Numbered from the stretch's first letter, positions 48,036 through 59,874 are shown. The stretch is DNA of 64,000 nt from Ephydatia muelleri (GCA_013339895.1 JABACO010000006.1:13449126-13513125), one strand, 5' to 3'. The notes: a model not told the origin generated them from the sequence alone. Program-made: numbers and translations.

Positions 48036-48171
48036 ATGCATGGTAGGGTACATGTACATATAACTAGGCACCAATGAGAACCCGCAAGTAGCGTGTCCTT
48101 CTACATGTATAAGACCGGCCGGTTCATTATTTATACGCGAACCGTCATTTTCTCGGAAACTGTCCCATAAA

Positions 48172-48627
48172 GTGATAAGTGCATCTTATGGCAAGTTCCT
48201 TTCTACACCATTGTTGCCTTGATATGAGGGCCGGGGTGGGCGGGCCACTGTTGTAACAAGGATTGTTTGTATACGTGTATGACTTCCCTAACAGGCATAT
48301 GCATGATGTTTAACACAAAACGTATACTGAAAGAATGTTAATAATTTGTTTTTAGCCATGGCATACAACATCATCATCATCATCAGTCTGCATGTCAGTG
48401 ATATCCCTCTTACATGCACATGTAGTGGAAAGTACACTTAATTGACTGGCTCATTTTTTATCAAGGGGTGTGTGCTTATGCATGGAACGTGCATCATCAT
48501 CACACATGCCAAAGTTCTACATTGAAGTAAGTTGTGAAGAGGGAGAGGTATATGTGCAAGTAAGGTATGGTGGGGGCGGGGCATGTGCCTGCTCTAGCAA
48601 ACAAAATACATCCAAGTGCAAGACTAA
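48172..48627. other. Spacer, nothing recognised
   Basis: Contains a short (CATCAT)n stretch at 48370-48385 and isolated open frames without support. Confidence 0.5.
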
Positions 48628-48784
48628 CACAGGGAAAAAAATGGGTCGAATCAAAGTTTTGATTTTATAAAGGATTTTAAATCGTCTGTAAAATCATTGT
48701 GTGATTGAACAAACGCGTGTGATTTTTACTGTTCAATCACGCAATGATTCCAAAATGATTCTACGCGTTTTTTCCCTGTGTATA
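48628..48784. mobile_element. Small TIR element (MITE), about 155 bp
   Basis: acacagggaaaaaa at the left (about 48629) and ttttttccctgtgt at the right (about 48770-48783) are inverted repeats. The interior is TGATT/AATCA-rich, giving further self-complementarity. A diverged relative lies at about 5090-5215. Confidence 0.75.
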
Positions 48785-49045
48785 AGTTACAGTCTATTCC
48801 CTGCGCTCCGAACCACTCGGTTCTGCTCTTAGATAAATGACTCATTTTTCTTTATTTCATTTTGTCATTTTCAATTTGTTGGGACGAACGAGATGTATAT
48901 ACGTAAGCAGGATAAATACAATAAGGAATTGCTGCTGCAGTGTGTAGTTCTGTTATAAACCTCAATTTACTGCTAATTATAAGCACATGCAATACGCCAA
49001 CATGTATAAATACCCATGTAAGGTGCGCTTTGATTAAAACAAAAA

Positions 49046-51280
49046 ATGGCTTTCGAATGGATCAGGAGCACTATACTAGCAGTAGTTACCTCTTTAGCTA
49101 CCATTCAGGATAGAAGAGACATGTCATTTGATGAATTGGAAGGTATCATTACGATTGTGGAATTAGTGTATCGCGAACTGCTAGTTGCCGAGGTCGTGGT
49201 TAACGTTGCATGGTCCAAGGGGTGCCGTGCATGGAATGCATACAATGGCTTTGTGTTTCCTAAACGAATTGCTGGAAGCTAAAAGACGTTGCAATCATCG
49301 AACTCAACCCCCGACGGATATCACTGGCAATGTAGGAAGACCAAGATTTTCTGTCTCTTATGAACAACTGGAGTAGCTTATCGATAGCCATTTTACTGTC
49401 CCCCAAATCGCTGATATTATCGGCATTTCACACGGACTGTACACAGACGAATGTCTGAATTTGGGTTATCAGTCTCAGGTCAATATGCAAACATAACCGA
49501 TGATTACCTGGATCAAGTGGTTCTAAGCATTCAAAATGAATTTCCCTTATGTGGCACTAATGCGGGGCCATCTGTTAGCCTTAGGCTTGAGGGTTCAGCA
49601 GCAGAGGATTAGAGAGTCTCAGAGAAGAGTTGACCATGATGGAAGTATGATGCGTCGTTTGTCAACTGCATGTGTATAGGCGTGTTTTACCGTGTCTCTG
49701 GACCTAAAGCATTGTACCATATTGATGGCAACCACAAATTAATACGGTAAGTTTGTTAGTAATTTTGATGGCACTTGCCTGGTAAAATGAAGTTATGTTA
49801 AGGGTCGTCCATAAAGTACGTCACGTGCAAAAGGGGGGGGGGGGGGGGGGGGGGGGTCTCAGTCAGCGTGACTATGCATACATTAGTATACCATCAGTAT
49901 GGAATAATACGTGACGAGTGGGGGGGGGGGGAGGGTCCATAATGGTCAAAAAAAAGCGTGACGTTCTTTATAGATGGCCCCATCCATGTGGGTTCTATAT
50001 GATTTTGGAACTTGTGCATGTACATGTAGTCTGATTGAAGGTCTACAAATAATCATTTCTCTCTCTTGCCTTTGTTAACAAATTCTATAACTTGGGAGTT
50101 TTGCCAAGTCTTCCAAGCATAACCTAACTTAGTGGGCATAAAAATTTATCCACAAGTGCCACAATTTAGTACAATGTCCCAATTATATGTCATAATGATG
50201 TACATGTCATTCATTTTCAGCTGGCAATTTGTTATTCATGGAGGCATGATGGGTATAGTCGTCGAATCATATACCTTCACTGCTCCAATAACAATAGAGC
50301 AGGCACAGTTCTGCAGTTTGCATCTGTAAGAGAATTTGGGGCTACCAACCCGAATCCGTGCAGACAAAGGTGGAGAGAATGCAGAAGTTGCTCGACTGAT
50401 GCTACAACATCCATTACGTGGACCAGGTAGCTTTATTGCTGGTCGGAGTGTCCACAACCAACGCATTGAGAGGTTATGGAGAGATGTGTTCACACTTTGC
50501 ACTGTATTGTATTAAATCTGTTCTATACCATGGAAGAGGAGGGGCTGCTAGATTGTGAAAATGAAGTGCATCTCTATTGTCTCCATTATGCATTTTTAAG
50601 TCGTATCAATAAAAGCTTGGAAGTATTTAAGGAGGCATGGAATCAGCATCCTCTAAGTACTGAAGGCAACCTTTCTCCATGCCAGTTATGGATCAGTGGA
50701 GATTCCAATACAGAAAACTTACCTGAGGTATGATGTTTATAATTGTCATGCGCACTTTTAAAATCACTAAAAACAACAAACAAGCACACAACACTGTATA
50801 AACCCTGAGATAGCAGTTACGTGTTTGCTAAGCAGAACTCAGCAAATGTGCAGCTAGCAATAGCATGGCCCTGATAGACGAATGTGCACTAAATTCATAT
50901 ATTTTTACGCATCCAATTCATTATTATCAACACCATACACTTATAATTAAATAATCTGTCTGCGCAATACCTTACACAATGGTTATCCCAGCAAAACGAA
51001 GGGGAAAAATTTGGTACCTATGTACTTACACATATGATTGTGAATTATATATTGTTTGCAGGAGGATTTGAATGCTTAACGGCATTGACTGGAATGGTCC
51101 ACTTGCTGTTTCCAGAAATGATGATGATTATGAGATCACAGTACCTTATCTTCAATCTCCTTTACCAGATGGTGTATTGCACGACTTGCAGGAAAATGTT
51201 CATCCTCTTGACCAAAGTTCTAACCATGGCATTGACTTGTACATATCAGCTTTGCAATTTGTTAGTAGTAGATTGTAAGT
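49046..51280 (+). pseudogene. Integrase-core transposase-like pseudogene
   Basis: N-terminal frame from ATG 49046 (FEWIRSTILAVV), then by frameshift NELLEAKRRCNHRTQPP, GRPRFSVSYEQLE, FTVPQIADIIGIS, and VSGPKALYHIDGNHKLIR ending at a GTAAGT donor (49748). After an intron the acceptor at 50220 leads to [66 protein letters not shown], then EVHLYCLHYAFLSRINKSLE and a final part at 51072 with GIDWNGPLAVS. HIDGNH, the RADKGGEN aspartate and the N-Q-R-I-E-R glutamate fit an rve-type DDE core found in metazoan transposon families. Multiple frame breaks and stops show decay. Confidence 0.8.
49799..49983. mobile_element. MITE with TIR GGGTCGTCCATAAAGTACGTCACG
   Basis: Left agggtcgtccataaagtacg (about 49800) and right complement ggggccatctataaagaacg (ending about 49981) are imperfect inverted repeats. 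Internal G runs at 49834-49856 and 49920-49931. It sits inside the intron of the integrase-core pseudogene. Confidence 0.75.
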
Positions 51281-51399
51281 GAATGTTGTCAATAATTGCA
51301 ATTTCTTACTTGTAGATTATGGAGAAAGAACATGCACGCACATGCATGCATGTACTTATATGATGCATGTACATTATATGATTACAGGCGAGGGCAAAA

Positions 51400-51775
51400 A
51401 AAAATAACGTGGAGAACATCATCCCCCATCTTTGAAGAGCTCATTAATGTACCATGTGATGTTTTCAATAGGCAAAAGGTTGGGGTACCGTTGATTGCGT
51501 TCCTGAAGTCTCTGAATGCTGTTGAAAGGACACTTTATTTGAAAGTTTTTGAGCTAGCAAAGCTTATACTAGTAATGCCGGCCACTAATGCAATCAGCGA
51601 GAGATCTTTTAGCGCCCTTCGGAGACTGAAGACATGGCTGAGAAATTCAATCAACCAAATAGGCTAAATCGGTGCACGGTTCTACATGTCCTCAAGACTG
51701 AAACAGATTTGTTAAAACAAACTGGCAATGAGTTTATTAGTCGTAATTTAAGCAGGCAGCACTTTTTTTGGCCGA
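51400..51775 (+). pseudogene. hAT transposase C-terminal dimerisation domain fragment
   Basis: Reads FLKSLNAVERTLYLKVFELA, KLILVMPATNAISERSFSAL and RRLKTWLRNS; a frameshift then gives LNRCTVLHVLKTETD. The ATNAxSERSFSALRRIKTxLR motif is diagnostic of the hAT dimerisation domain. No upstream catalytic part is seen. Confidence 0.85.
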
Positions 51776-52384
51776 TTTGGTGTATTGCTCACTGTATGCA
51801 TACGGCAAGGCTGTCCTTTGCCATTTTAGAGCAACCAATGTATGCATCAGAGGAAGCAGAAAAAATGGAGAAGTGCTGCAGGTTTGAGGATGGAGCCTGG
51901 GATACCAGACATCACATCTGCACGTTAAGATGTGGTCGCTTGTGTCTGACAGTGCATGCATGGCAATGTATACCTTACGCCTAAAGGACTTCAGTTCATT
52001 TTATTTTTATATAATTCTTGAACTTATTATTACATGTATGTATTACTATATTTTTCTTGCTATAATTAGTAATGTTGAACAATAATAGGAAAAATATATA
52101 TAGTGGACGTTATTAAGAAAGATTACGCCCCAACATTTTAAGCACCCCAAAGCAAAACGTTGTCTACGGCACTGCAAAGCTACTATCACTAGTAAGCCAG
52201 TTTAGCTCACGTCAAAGTAACGCGTTTTACCGCGAGCAAGACCGGCCCATCTGCTCTTATTAGTATTAAACAAATCACAGCTCGTTTTTTTACACAGTGT
52301 CCTTTTCTTCGCACTTCTCTATACCATGCATGCATGTGAATAAATAATGCCAAAAAAGCTATCTATTGTACTAATTGAAGGCTG

Positions 52385-52612
52385 CATAATATATAAACCA
52401 TACTTGGCGGGGGGGGATTGACCCCCGCTGCCGCCCCCCCCCCCCCCCCCCCCCCCCTGGATCTGCCACTGAGGGAAAACTGAGTGTAGCACAGCCGCCG
52501 GAAGCGAAAGGCAAGGCGACTGACGGATGCAGGATGTGGGGGGGGGGGGGGGGGCACCATATGATAATCTGCCCCCCGGGTGCCAGAAGCCCTCGCGCCG
52601 CCACTGGCGGGA
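52385..52612. mobile_element. G/C-run inverted-repeat element(s)
   Basis: Sequence between ggcggggggggattgaccccc and the ccgccactgg at 52598-52607 includes C and G runs (52434-52456, 52537-52554) and ctggatctgccactg, an end type shared with 14.4, 30.6 and 63.4 kb. The right end abuts a Gly-X-Y coding triplet series at 52610. Confidence 0.6.
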
Positions 52613-52763
52613 CCTGTTGGAGGAAATGGAGCAAATGGTACACCTGTAAGTCACCTAGTGTCTTTACCTCATCATGGACCATCACACTGTCACTCACACA
52701 TACCATGGTCACCTCATGGGTGATAATGGTCCATCAGGAGTGCATGGTGCCAGCGGCAAACAG
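52610..52763 (+). CDS. Collagen-like exon fragments
   Basis: 52610-52645 encodes GPVGGNGANGTP then GTAAGT; 52719-52763 encodes GDNGPSGVHGASGKQ then GTAAGT. Lengths of 36 and 45 bp are multiples of 9, as in collagen exons, and both are unbroken Gly-X-Y. No convincing acceptor is seen for either: a G/C-run element abuts the first, and the second lacks an AG nearby. It is either a damaged collagen gene or an incomplete reading of a real one. Confidence 0.4.
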
Positions 52764-52861
52764 GTAAGTTATTTGTATGGGGAGAGTGTTAACCTGAAGG
52801 TGTAGTAGAATCATGGGCATGAGAGTTATAGAATGTGAATTCAATTGGTCTGTTATCCTCA

Positions 52862-53155
52862 CAGGGAGCACCTGGTACCACTGGAGTGGTGATAGTGGTG
52901 TCGAGAGAGCAAAGCCTCATGGAGCACCTGGTACCACTGTAGTGTTGATAGTGGTGTCAAGAGGGCAAAGCCTCACAGGGAGCACCTGGTACCACTGGAG
53001 TGTTGATAGTGGCGTCGAGAGGGCAAAGCCTCACAGCTAGGAAGCACCTGGTACCACTGGAGTAGAGTGGTGATAGTGGTGTCGAGAGAGGGCAAAGCCT
53101 CACAGGGAGCACCTGGTACCACTGGAGTGGCGATGGTGGTGTCAAGAAGGCAAAG
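52862..53155. repeat. About 58-bp tandem repeat, five units, each with a collagen-like triplet core
   Basis: Units contain ctcacagggagcacctggta followed by ccactggagtg. Each holds CACAG followed by codons for GAPGTTG, so the array looks like repeated copies of an acceptor plus the start of a Gly-X-Y exon. Confidence 0.8.
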
Positions 53156-53159
53156 CAAG

Positions 53160-53734
53160 TACCAAGAGGGAGAGATGGGGAGGGGTCAAGACATAAATGT
53201 GCAGTAACATGTGTTATTAATGTTCAGTTACACATACATGCACAAATGTACATGAGTTCCCAATCTCCCTCCTCTCTTCCTGTGCCCCTCCTACGCATGT
53301 GTACTTGTCTCTTAAGAAAAATGAAAATGGTCAAGACTTATATGTGCAGTAACATGTGGTATTGATAGTGTTACATGCATGAGGGTCAATCCAGTAGGAG
53401 CTTGAAAATTGAGAATGGACAAAGAGTAGCATACTTACATTGTGGAGCAGGTGAGGGGAGGGGGGAGGCATGGTCCACACCTACCGTCAGACGTCTTTGG
53501 AGGATTGTTGGCTTGATGGTTAGGTCCCATCATACATGTGTGCTGTGATGGAACTCATGTTGCAGTAAACAGTGTGACTGCTAAAGGTGCTCTATTAATT
53601 CCAATCAATCTTTTAACCTCGGAAAAGTAGTGGCAAAAAAAATCAGCCATCACACAAACGAGTCAGGCATTCAGAGGTCGAGACTTGAGACTTCTCATTG
53701 TTGTTGCTCGAGCTTAGTTACTAAGGTCAGGACG
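53160..53734. other. Spacer, nothing recognised
   Basis: No domain-bearing frame or clear repeat was found. Confidence 0.4.
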
Positions 53735-54005
53735 TACCGTTTCTACTGTCGAAGATGCACGGATCGAGAGGAGAGAAAGCTGAGTGTAGCTCGCCCGTAT
53801 AAATAACATCTACATGTAGATCAAAACCGTGGCCTGGCACGGAACGGTGAGACAGTATGACAATCATTGGGTCTGTAACACAATATGTTCTTACGATACG
53901 TACTGTTACGGAGCTGTAACGTAATGACGCGACCCGAATTCGAAAAACGCGCGCGTGTCAATTATGGCAGTGTTCACCCCCCATATTCACCCCCCATAAA
54001 TTACT
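53735..54005. mobile_element. Solo terminal segment of the Harbinger-type element, inverted
   Basis: Reverse-complement match to 47725-48035, covering the region from the element's inner terminal sequence to its transposase start (caattatggcagtgtt). The outer TIR is absent, so this is a truncated copy. Confidence 0.7.
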
Positions 54006-54019
54006 GCACACAGTACCAT

Positions 54020-54315
54020 ACTTGCAATCACTTAACAGCCAATAATCTATTATTGTAGCGACATTGATACGGTATTGTTACAAGATGTTATCATCATTGA
54101 TACAGGGTAGTGTACAATCCTGTTTACAATGTCTTCGGACAAAGTTGATACAATCCCGATGCAGCAGTCTAGTAACAGCATTGATATCAACTTGTATCTT
54201 TCATGTATCAATACTGTAACAATACCGTTTATTCATCAATATTGTACCAAGCTGTTATTACTCAACCCTGTACCAGTATTGATAACCTTGTATCAGTATT
54301 GATAAGGCGGAAGTA
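54020..54315. repeat. Subterminal-type short repeats (left)
   Basis: Dense, degenerate direct and inverted copies of gatacaat/attgtatc/ggtacaat-like words. A similar field occurs at 58955-59170, on the other side of the decayed gene at 55.4-58.1 kb. Confidence 0.5.
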
Positions 54316-55400
54316 AATAACTTTAATTAAATCTGCTTAGGGATGCAGGCATTATACAGCACCTATTGTAGCAATACATTTTGTTACTAAAGTCATGTAT
54401 AAAATGCAGCTTTGTTTGAGACATCTGTGCTCTTTCAATATGTACAGGCGTTGGCCCTCTTCAAAGTGGCATGTTGCTGAGCAATGGTGTACAAAGGAAA
54501 CCGCTCTTCTGATGTTTGTTGATGCAGTTCCTATGACTTTGTTTGACAGCTCAAACAGGGTAGAGTCACAGTCATTGAGTACAGCTTCCTCACAGCTAGG
54601 TTGAAAAGCCTGAATTGAACAGAATGCAGTTCTTCTGTATTTTGGTTTGCTAGGCTACAAGTAAAACTCCAAACTTGACATTCTGCATGGGTCATTGAGT
54701 TGTATCATAACAGCACTAACAACTGTTATATGTTTTACCTGACTGATGCTGTATAGTTCTACATATTCACCACAACAGACAATCTGTTTTGCCCAAGACA
54801 CAGTGCCTCTGACTAGTTCATAGGATGGAGTGAGGGTAGAGAGATGGCAGGGTTCACTGCCATGAAGTCAAACAATTGCTTGGGAGTTGCAACATACCTA
54901 TTAAAAACAAGATACAATCACCACAGTACAAATGCATGACAAAACACTCACAAAACGCAGTGTTCCAGGTCGATAGATTTCACAGTCGTAGAGCTCCCTG
55001 ATGGACGTACCATTATTTGTGGAAGTTTAAACAGAGTAGAATTACCACTGAAAAATGAAACACATTATTATTTTTTTTTTTAAACATGTATGACAACACT
55101 TACTCTCCATTTGCGCCACTGCAAATGTGCAAAGTTAATTGCAATGTCCCGGCTAGGTGACTTGTGGTTCCCATAAACATTCTGTCCTCTTACAGAAGCA
55201 TTGAACGACTCACACCTATATGGTTAAAGGTACTAGTCATGTTTGTAAGCAATGCAAGATCATTTTACCTTTCTGCACAGAATGCTGATGTAGGTCCAAA
55301 CTGGAGCATACACGGAATGATATGGAGAAATGGATGTACTTTCTGCTTTTGTAGCATTTCTGGCATATGGATTTAACAGCATGTCACAAATGCTGTTCCA
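54316..55400. other. 3' part of decayed transposon, no clear domain
   Basis: Likely continuation of the minus-strand element gene; only short, unassignable frames are visible. Confidence 0.35.
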
Positions 55401-58070
55401 TTCTGCAGCCCGATATGGTGAAAAATAGCTGCATGCAATATGTCATTTCGAAAACCTACATACACAAAACATGAGCCAGTTATTTAAAAATGCCATGAAA
55501 CTTGTATGGTCGAAATACCTTGGTATAATACAGAAGTACCAATTTCACTCCTTCAGTCAAGTGGGTGACAAAATGAACATGGCCATTTGAGACCACGCTT
55601 TAACATCCCGGCCACGAAAGGACTGGAAATATTTCCATACATTTTGACCTGGAACCCAGAGGTGTTAAAAGCTCGTATCCTTGCAAGAATTTCTTTTTTT
55701 AGCTTTGCAGATAATTTAGGAATAATTTTTTTCAAGATATACTTGCACGGGCCAAGTAGTATTGTGTGCAGAACTTCAATTGGTAAAGATCTAAAAAATT
55801 ATCTAACTTAAACATATGTGTAATTATGTATATGTGTCCAATTACCCTTAAAATAATCTCAGGAGAAGCAAGAGAAAAGTAATGCTCGTATTGAAATGTA
55901 TGCCTAATTGTAAATTCAGTGCTTTTTAACTTTATGGATCAACCTCTTTGAAAATCAAGAAAATCAAATTGAAAAACTACACAGAAGGGATACTTTGCTA
56001 GACACTTTCCCCATATTTTGTACGAAGGTATTAATTTGACTGCATGCACTTAACACTTACAAGAATATGTCTCTAAGGAAATGAAAGCATGGGTTGTTGG
56101 TGATTTCACGCAGTCCAAATCTCTTTCACATCTCACTTTTTGCATATTCACTTCAAGTTCAATTTGCAGAGTCTGCATTGAGCTTGCATTAAGTTCCGTT
56201 GTTCACAGACGATGTTTGGAGAATATTTCTTATCAGCCTGTGCAAAAAAAATCACCCCTTCCTAGTTCTTACCTACATGTATAATTAACTTACCATGCAA
56301 ATGCGGCAATACTTCAGTGCTGTGCTCCCAAGATGGCCTAACAGCTCTGATGGATGTGGATTGTCACAGATAATCAATATAAGATGTGCAATCACTAGAG
56401 CAGTAGTGCAAGTGCTAGCATCCTACACCTCAATACCAGTTGTTTCTAACACATTCACAGTAGCTCAGAAACAAAAGGTGTCCCTTTGTCTGAACAACAC
56501 ACAAAATGAATATTTGATACTGTGCTATTCTCGTGGCGAGGAAGGCCTGCTAGCAAAAGGTACCAGCAGTCAAATTTGTGCCACTTTTTGCTATGATTGC
56601 CACTTGTATCATCACAAAATCAAATATGGTACCATACCATACACAGGCCGGCCACTAGCCTTTTCCTTAAGCGGATGAGGTGTGAGATACTTGTCAATGT
56701 CCAAAATAAAAAGTAACGATAAGCTATGCCCAAAAAACATTACCTGTGAGCTTAGCCTTTCAAATTTACTTCCATCCCATTATAGAAGAGATGAAGGCTG
56801 AGCAAAGTGGGATACTTGAGCAAACGGAAGGTGAGTTTGTTTAGAATGATGCCACAATCTTCTGGAAAGTATACATCTTCAGGGTACGAACTTATGTGTA
56901 TGAATGCGTCCTTGTCAATAACAGGTTCTATTTCAACATGCAACTCATTTGAAGAACCCTGGATAAATGAAAGTAAGTAATTAACTGGTGATTTGAAATC
57001 TACATACGTTACGCACGTATTGTAAATGTGTTACAGTATGCGTAACAAGTGTACCTGCTTGAAAAATGACAGAATGACAGAATGACTCCTTTTGTCATAC
57101 CAATGTCATTGTGGTGAAAATAAACCCAATTGCGTACAAATATTTCCTTTCCATGAGGTAGTGACACCATTAGTGTAGCAAACCTGGGATTTGCATTCCA
57201 ACACTTTCTAGGATACATTTTACTGTGTTACACCAAATGCGTATTTTAATAAACAATAATGAATGGCACATTAACATACGTGTAATCACCCGCTGTACGA
57301 ACAGGAAAACGAGCCAAGCAGCTGGATATCTCAGGGGTTTGTAAGCAGTTGCGTATGATGGATGTCAATGAGAGGCTGTAATATGGATTTCCATCTGTGG
57401 ACAAGTGCTAAGAAGATCCACTTTATATGCTGTTGAAATTGAAGCAATGATTAACTAACCCTCTGTGGCATATCAACTCCGAGTACTATGAATGCTCTCA
57501 GGCTAGGCACGTTAATACCACATTCTTTGAGTATGAACCAAATAAACATAAGAGCTGTGCTACCCCGTTGTAAAGGAAATAGTGGTACCCAGTAGATAGA
57601 AGTACATCAGTACATACGATGGGATGTGGACCCTGTATGAGAATGTAAAAGAGAGCAAATATCTTACTTGGGAATGGATAGTAGCACATTTTCTCATCCA
57701 CCCTAAACTGTTTTACAAGGTTCTCAAAGTCCTTATCAGCATATTCATCATTATCCGCGGTATCTTCTACACCGAAATCCTGTTCAGCGTATTCATCATC
57801 TGCGATGTTGATGTACGTGGTTCTTGGTGGGGCTAAAGTCAGTTAATACATTACATTGCATGCATCAGTACCGCGTTATTTACCTCGATCGTTGATGTCC
57901 GTTGCCGCTCCATTGCATCCACAAAAGCCTTATGTGATGAACTCTGAATATGTCGTTCAAGTCGACTCTTGTAATGAGTAATGAAAACCCTCATTGCATT
58001 CTTTGCAATAAAATTCGCCTTCAAATCCTAAATAAAGAATCCTTTGTAACATAGGAGAGTCGGTCACTTA
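55400..58070 (-). pseudogene. C2H2-headed transposon protein, decayed
   Basis: Minus-strand order from 58030: a C2H2-like finger (EFYCKECNEGFHYS...H-x-x-S-S-H), then an acidic part with DDEYAEQDFGVED and MCYYPFPSKIFALFYIL, KECGINVPSLRAF, NPYYSLSLTSIIRN, EISSCLARFPVRT, NPRFATLMVSLPHGKEIFVR, KFDCWYLLLAGLPRHENS with NIHFVC, CDNPHPSELLGHLGS and KYCRICM, and further on LSAKLKKEILARIRAFNTSG and QVKMYGNIS. I recognise this as a large protein family multicopy in sponges and cnidarians with a Tnp2/CACTA-like layout; the link to CACTA transposases is inference. Frameshifts and stops occur throughout. Confidence 0.6.
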
Positions 58071-58146
58071 AAGCCTTTTGCTCTCACCTCGAAGCAAACG
58101 CGCCATTTCAATTTTTTTCTGACACATGCACCCCGCCCACCGTACA

Positions 58147-58946
58147 TGGGACAGTTCACGCGAAAATGATAACTCGCATTTATATATAAAATGTTATATA
58201 AATGCTTCTCGTGTGAATCGCTATATCTTCCGAACGGTAAACGCTATCAACATGCTATTTTCAACACTTCATACCACACCATTTCTCTATGGCAAAATAT
58301 GTTTTGGGGTCTTGCACTTGCTCCTTGCCAGTATTGCAACGTTCGATACCCCACCGGGTTCAAACCCGCCATAACTTTCTGTAGGAGTAATGAAATCGCT
58401 TCAAATTCGGTTTGTAGGTGGAGAGGTCCTATTTGTTCTGTTCGTTAATTTTTATGCAATCCGTTACGGAGATACAGTTGAACAAACTACGTGCACATTT
58501 TCGCGCTCGTTTCGCGCCAATGATTTGGGCAAATTGCGCTCCGCTCAATGTATGGGGAGGCGGGGAATATTACATTGGCGCGAATCAAGCGGGAAAACGT
58601 GCACGTAGTTTATTCAACTGTATCTCCGTAACAGATGGCATAAAAATTAACGAACAGAACAAATCGATAGGTGTAGGACCTCCCTACCTACATACCGAAT
58701 TTGAAGCGATTTCATTACTCCTACAGAAAGTTATGGCGGGTTTGAACCCGGTGGGGTATCGAACGTTGCAATACTGGCAAGGAGCAAGTGCAAGATCCCA
58801 AAAAGTATTTTACCATAGAGAAATGGTGTGGTATGAAGTGTTGAAAATAGCATGTTGATAGCGTTTACCGTTCGGGATTCAAACGAGAAGCATTTATATA
58901 ACATTTTATATATAAATGCGAGTTATCATTTTCGTGAACTGTCCCA
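58147..58946. mobile_element. 800-bp fold-back (palindromic) element
   Basis: Left half from tgggacagttcacgcgaaaatg is the near-perfect reverse complement of the right half ending at 58946; the match continues through the whole arms (for example accgggttcaaacccgccat at left, atggcgggtttgaacccggt at right) almost to a centre near 58548. Its outer end resembles the TGGGACAGTTTCCGAGAAAATG terminus of the 44.9-48.2 kb transposon. No coding capacity. Confidence 0.92.
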
Positions 58947-58954
58947 TATACCAT

Positions 58955-59170
58955 TTATTTATATACGGTACCATCGTATCAATACTGGTACAAGCTGTTA
59001 TCAATAGACATACGACAAGATAACAAGCTAGATACTGATTGATAACATCTGGTAACAATGTACGATCCTGGTACAATGTTGTCAGCGCTATCATCATGAT
59101 ACAAATCATACAATATTCCCATCTGGCTTGATACAGGTTGATTGGCTTATACCATACTGTAAACTGTTGG
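58955..59170. repeat. Subterminal-type short repeats (right)
   Basis: Degenerate ggtaca/gatac/gttatcaat words comparable to 54020-54315. Confidence 0.5.
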
Positions 59171-59424
59171 CTGTGTTCCTGTGCACCAAGATGGCCGCCA
59201 CCGGTATTACACGTGATCTAGTTAATTATCTTGTGACACATGCACGTAATGGCATTTTGAACCACGCGCACGCCTAGCGCTTATTTTTAATTAAGGATAG
59301 TACAATTTTGGGGGGGCAACTGCCCCCCTTGCCCCCCCTCTTCCGCCGCCCCTGGCAATTGACCAATCATATTACGCGAATCACTTCCGCTATAGTCTAA
59401 ATAATAGTTAGATACTGGAACCGA

Positions 59425-59527
59425 GGGATCTACGTGATTTAGAAAACCCGAGGGCCCTGGGCTGTAGCGTCCCGAGCGTAGCGAGGGCGCTACTAAGGGC
59501 CCGAGGGGTTTTTTAATCACGTAGATG
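59425..59527. mobile_element. Short palindromic element
   Basis: gatctacgtgatttagaaaacccgagggccc at the left pairs with gggcccgaggggttttttaatcacgtagat at the right; centre includes cccgagcgtagcgagggcgct. About 100 bp, MITE-like. Confidence 0.8.
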
Positions 59528-59584
59528 ACAGTATCGAAGTGTATAGCAACGCGCATGTTTACGTTTATAGTAACCAATGCCGTT

Positions 59585-59655
59585 ACAGTGCAAGAGGGCG
59601 GGTATATTCTAAGTGTCAGAGGGCGGGTATTCTAACCGTAGAATACCCGCCCGTC
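59585..59655. repeat. Palindromic GGGTATTCTA repeats, inverted copy
   Basis: gagggcgggtattctaaccgtagaatacccgcccg; matches 45118-45195 in the opposite orientation. Confidence 0.85.
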
Positions 59656-59874
59656 TCCATGCGATAAGTTCTTCGTCATTGCATCGTGCAGTATGCCTGT
59701 GTAAACAAGCACAGGCCATGACATACCACAATCTAGCCGGGGACAATAAGTTCATCTCACTAGGAGGTCTTGCAGACCTGCTTTCCATCAGCATATCTCA
59801 TGATCAATGTAGAGAATGAAATAAGTGTGGTGGACTCATCAGATTGCTGTTTCGATGTTCCTACAATCAAATTA

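Larger units (their letters stand above)
44911..48171. mobile_element. Harbinger-type TIR transposon with THAP-DDE remnant and SWIM/YqaJ/PHD coding sequence
   Basis: Left end 44915 tgggtcagtttccgagaaaatg and right end complement ending 48167 tgggacagtttccgagaaaatg are inverted repeats differing at one base. Both are flanked by taaa (44911-44914 and 48168-48171), a candidate 4-bp target duplication. Harbinger elements typically duplicate 3 bp, so this may be TAA plus chance. Length 3,253 bp. Inside are a plus-strand SWIM/YqaJ/PHD frame and a minus-strand transposase remnant. Confidence 0.75.
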
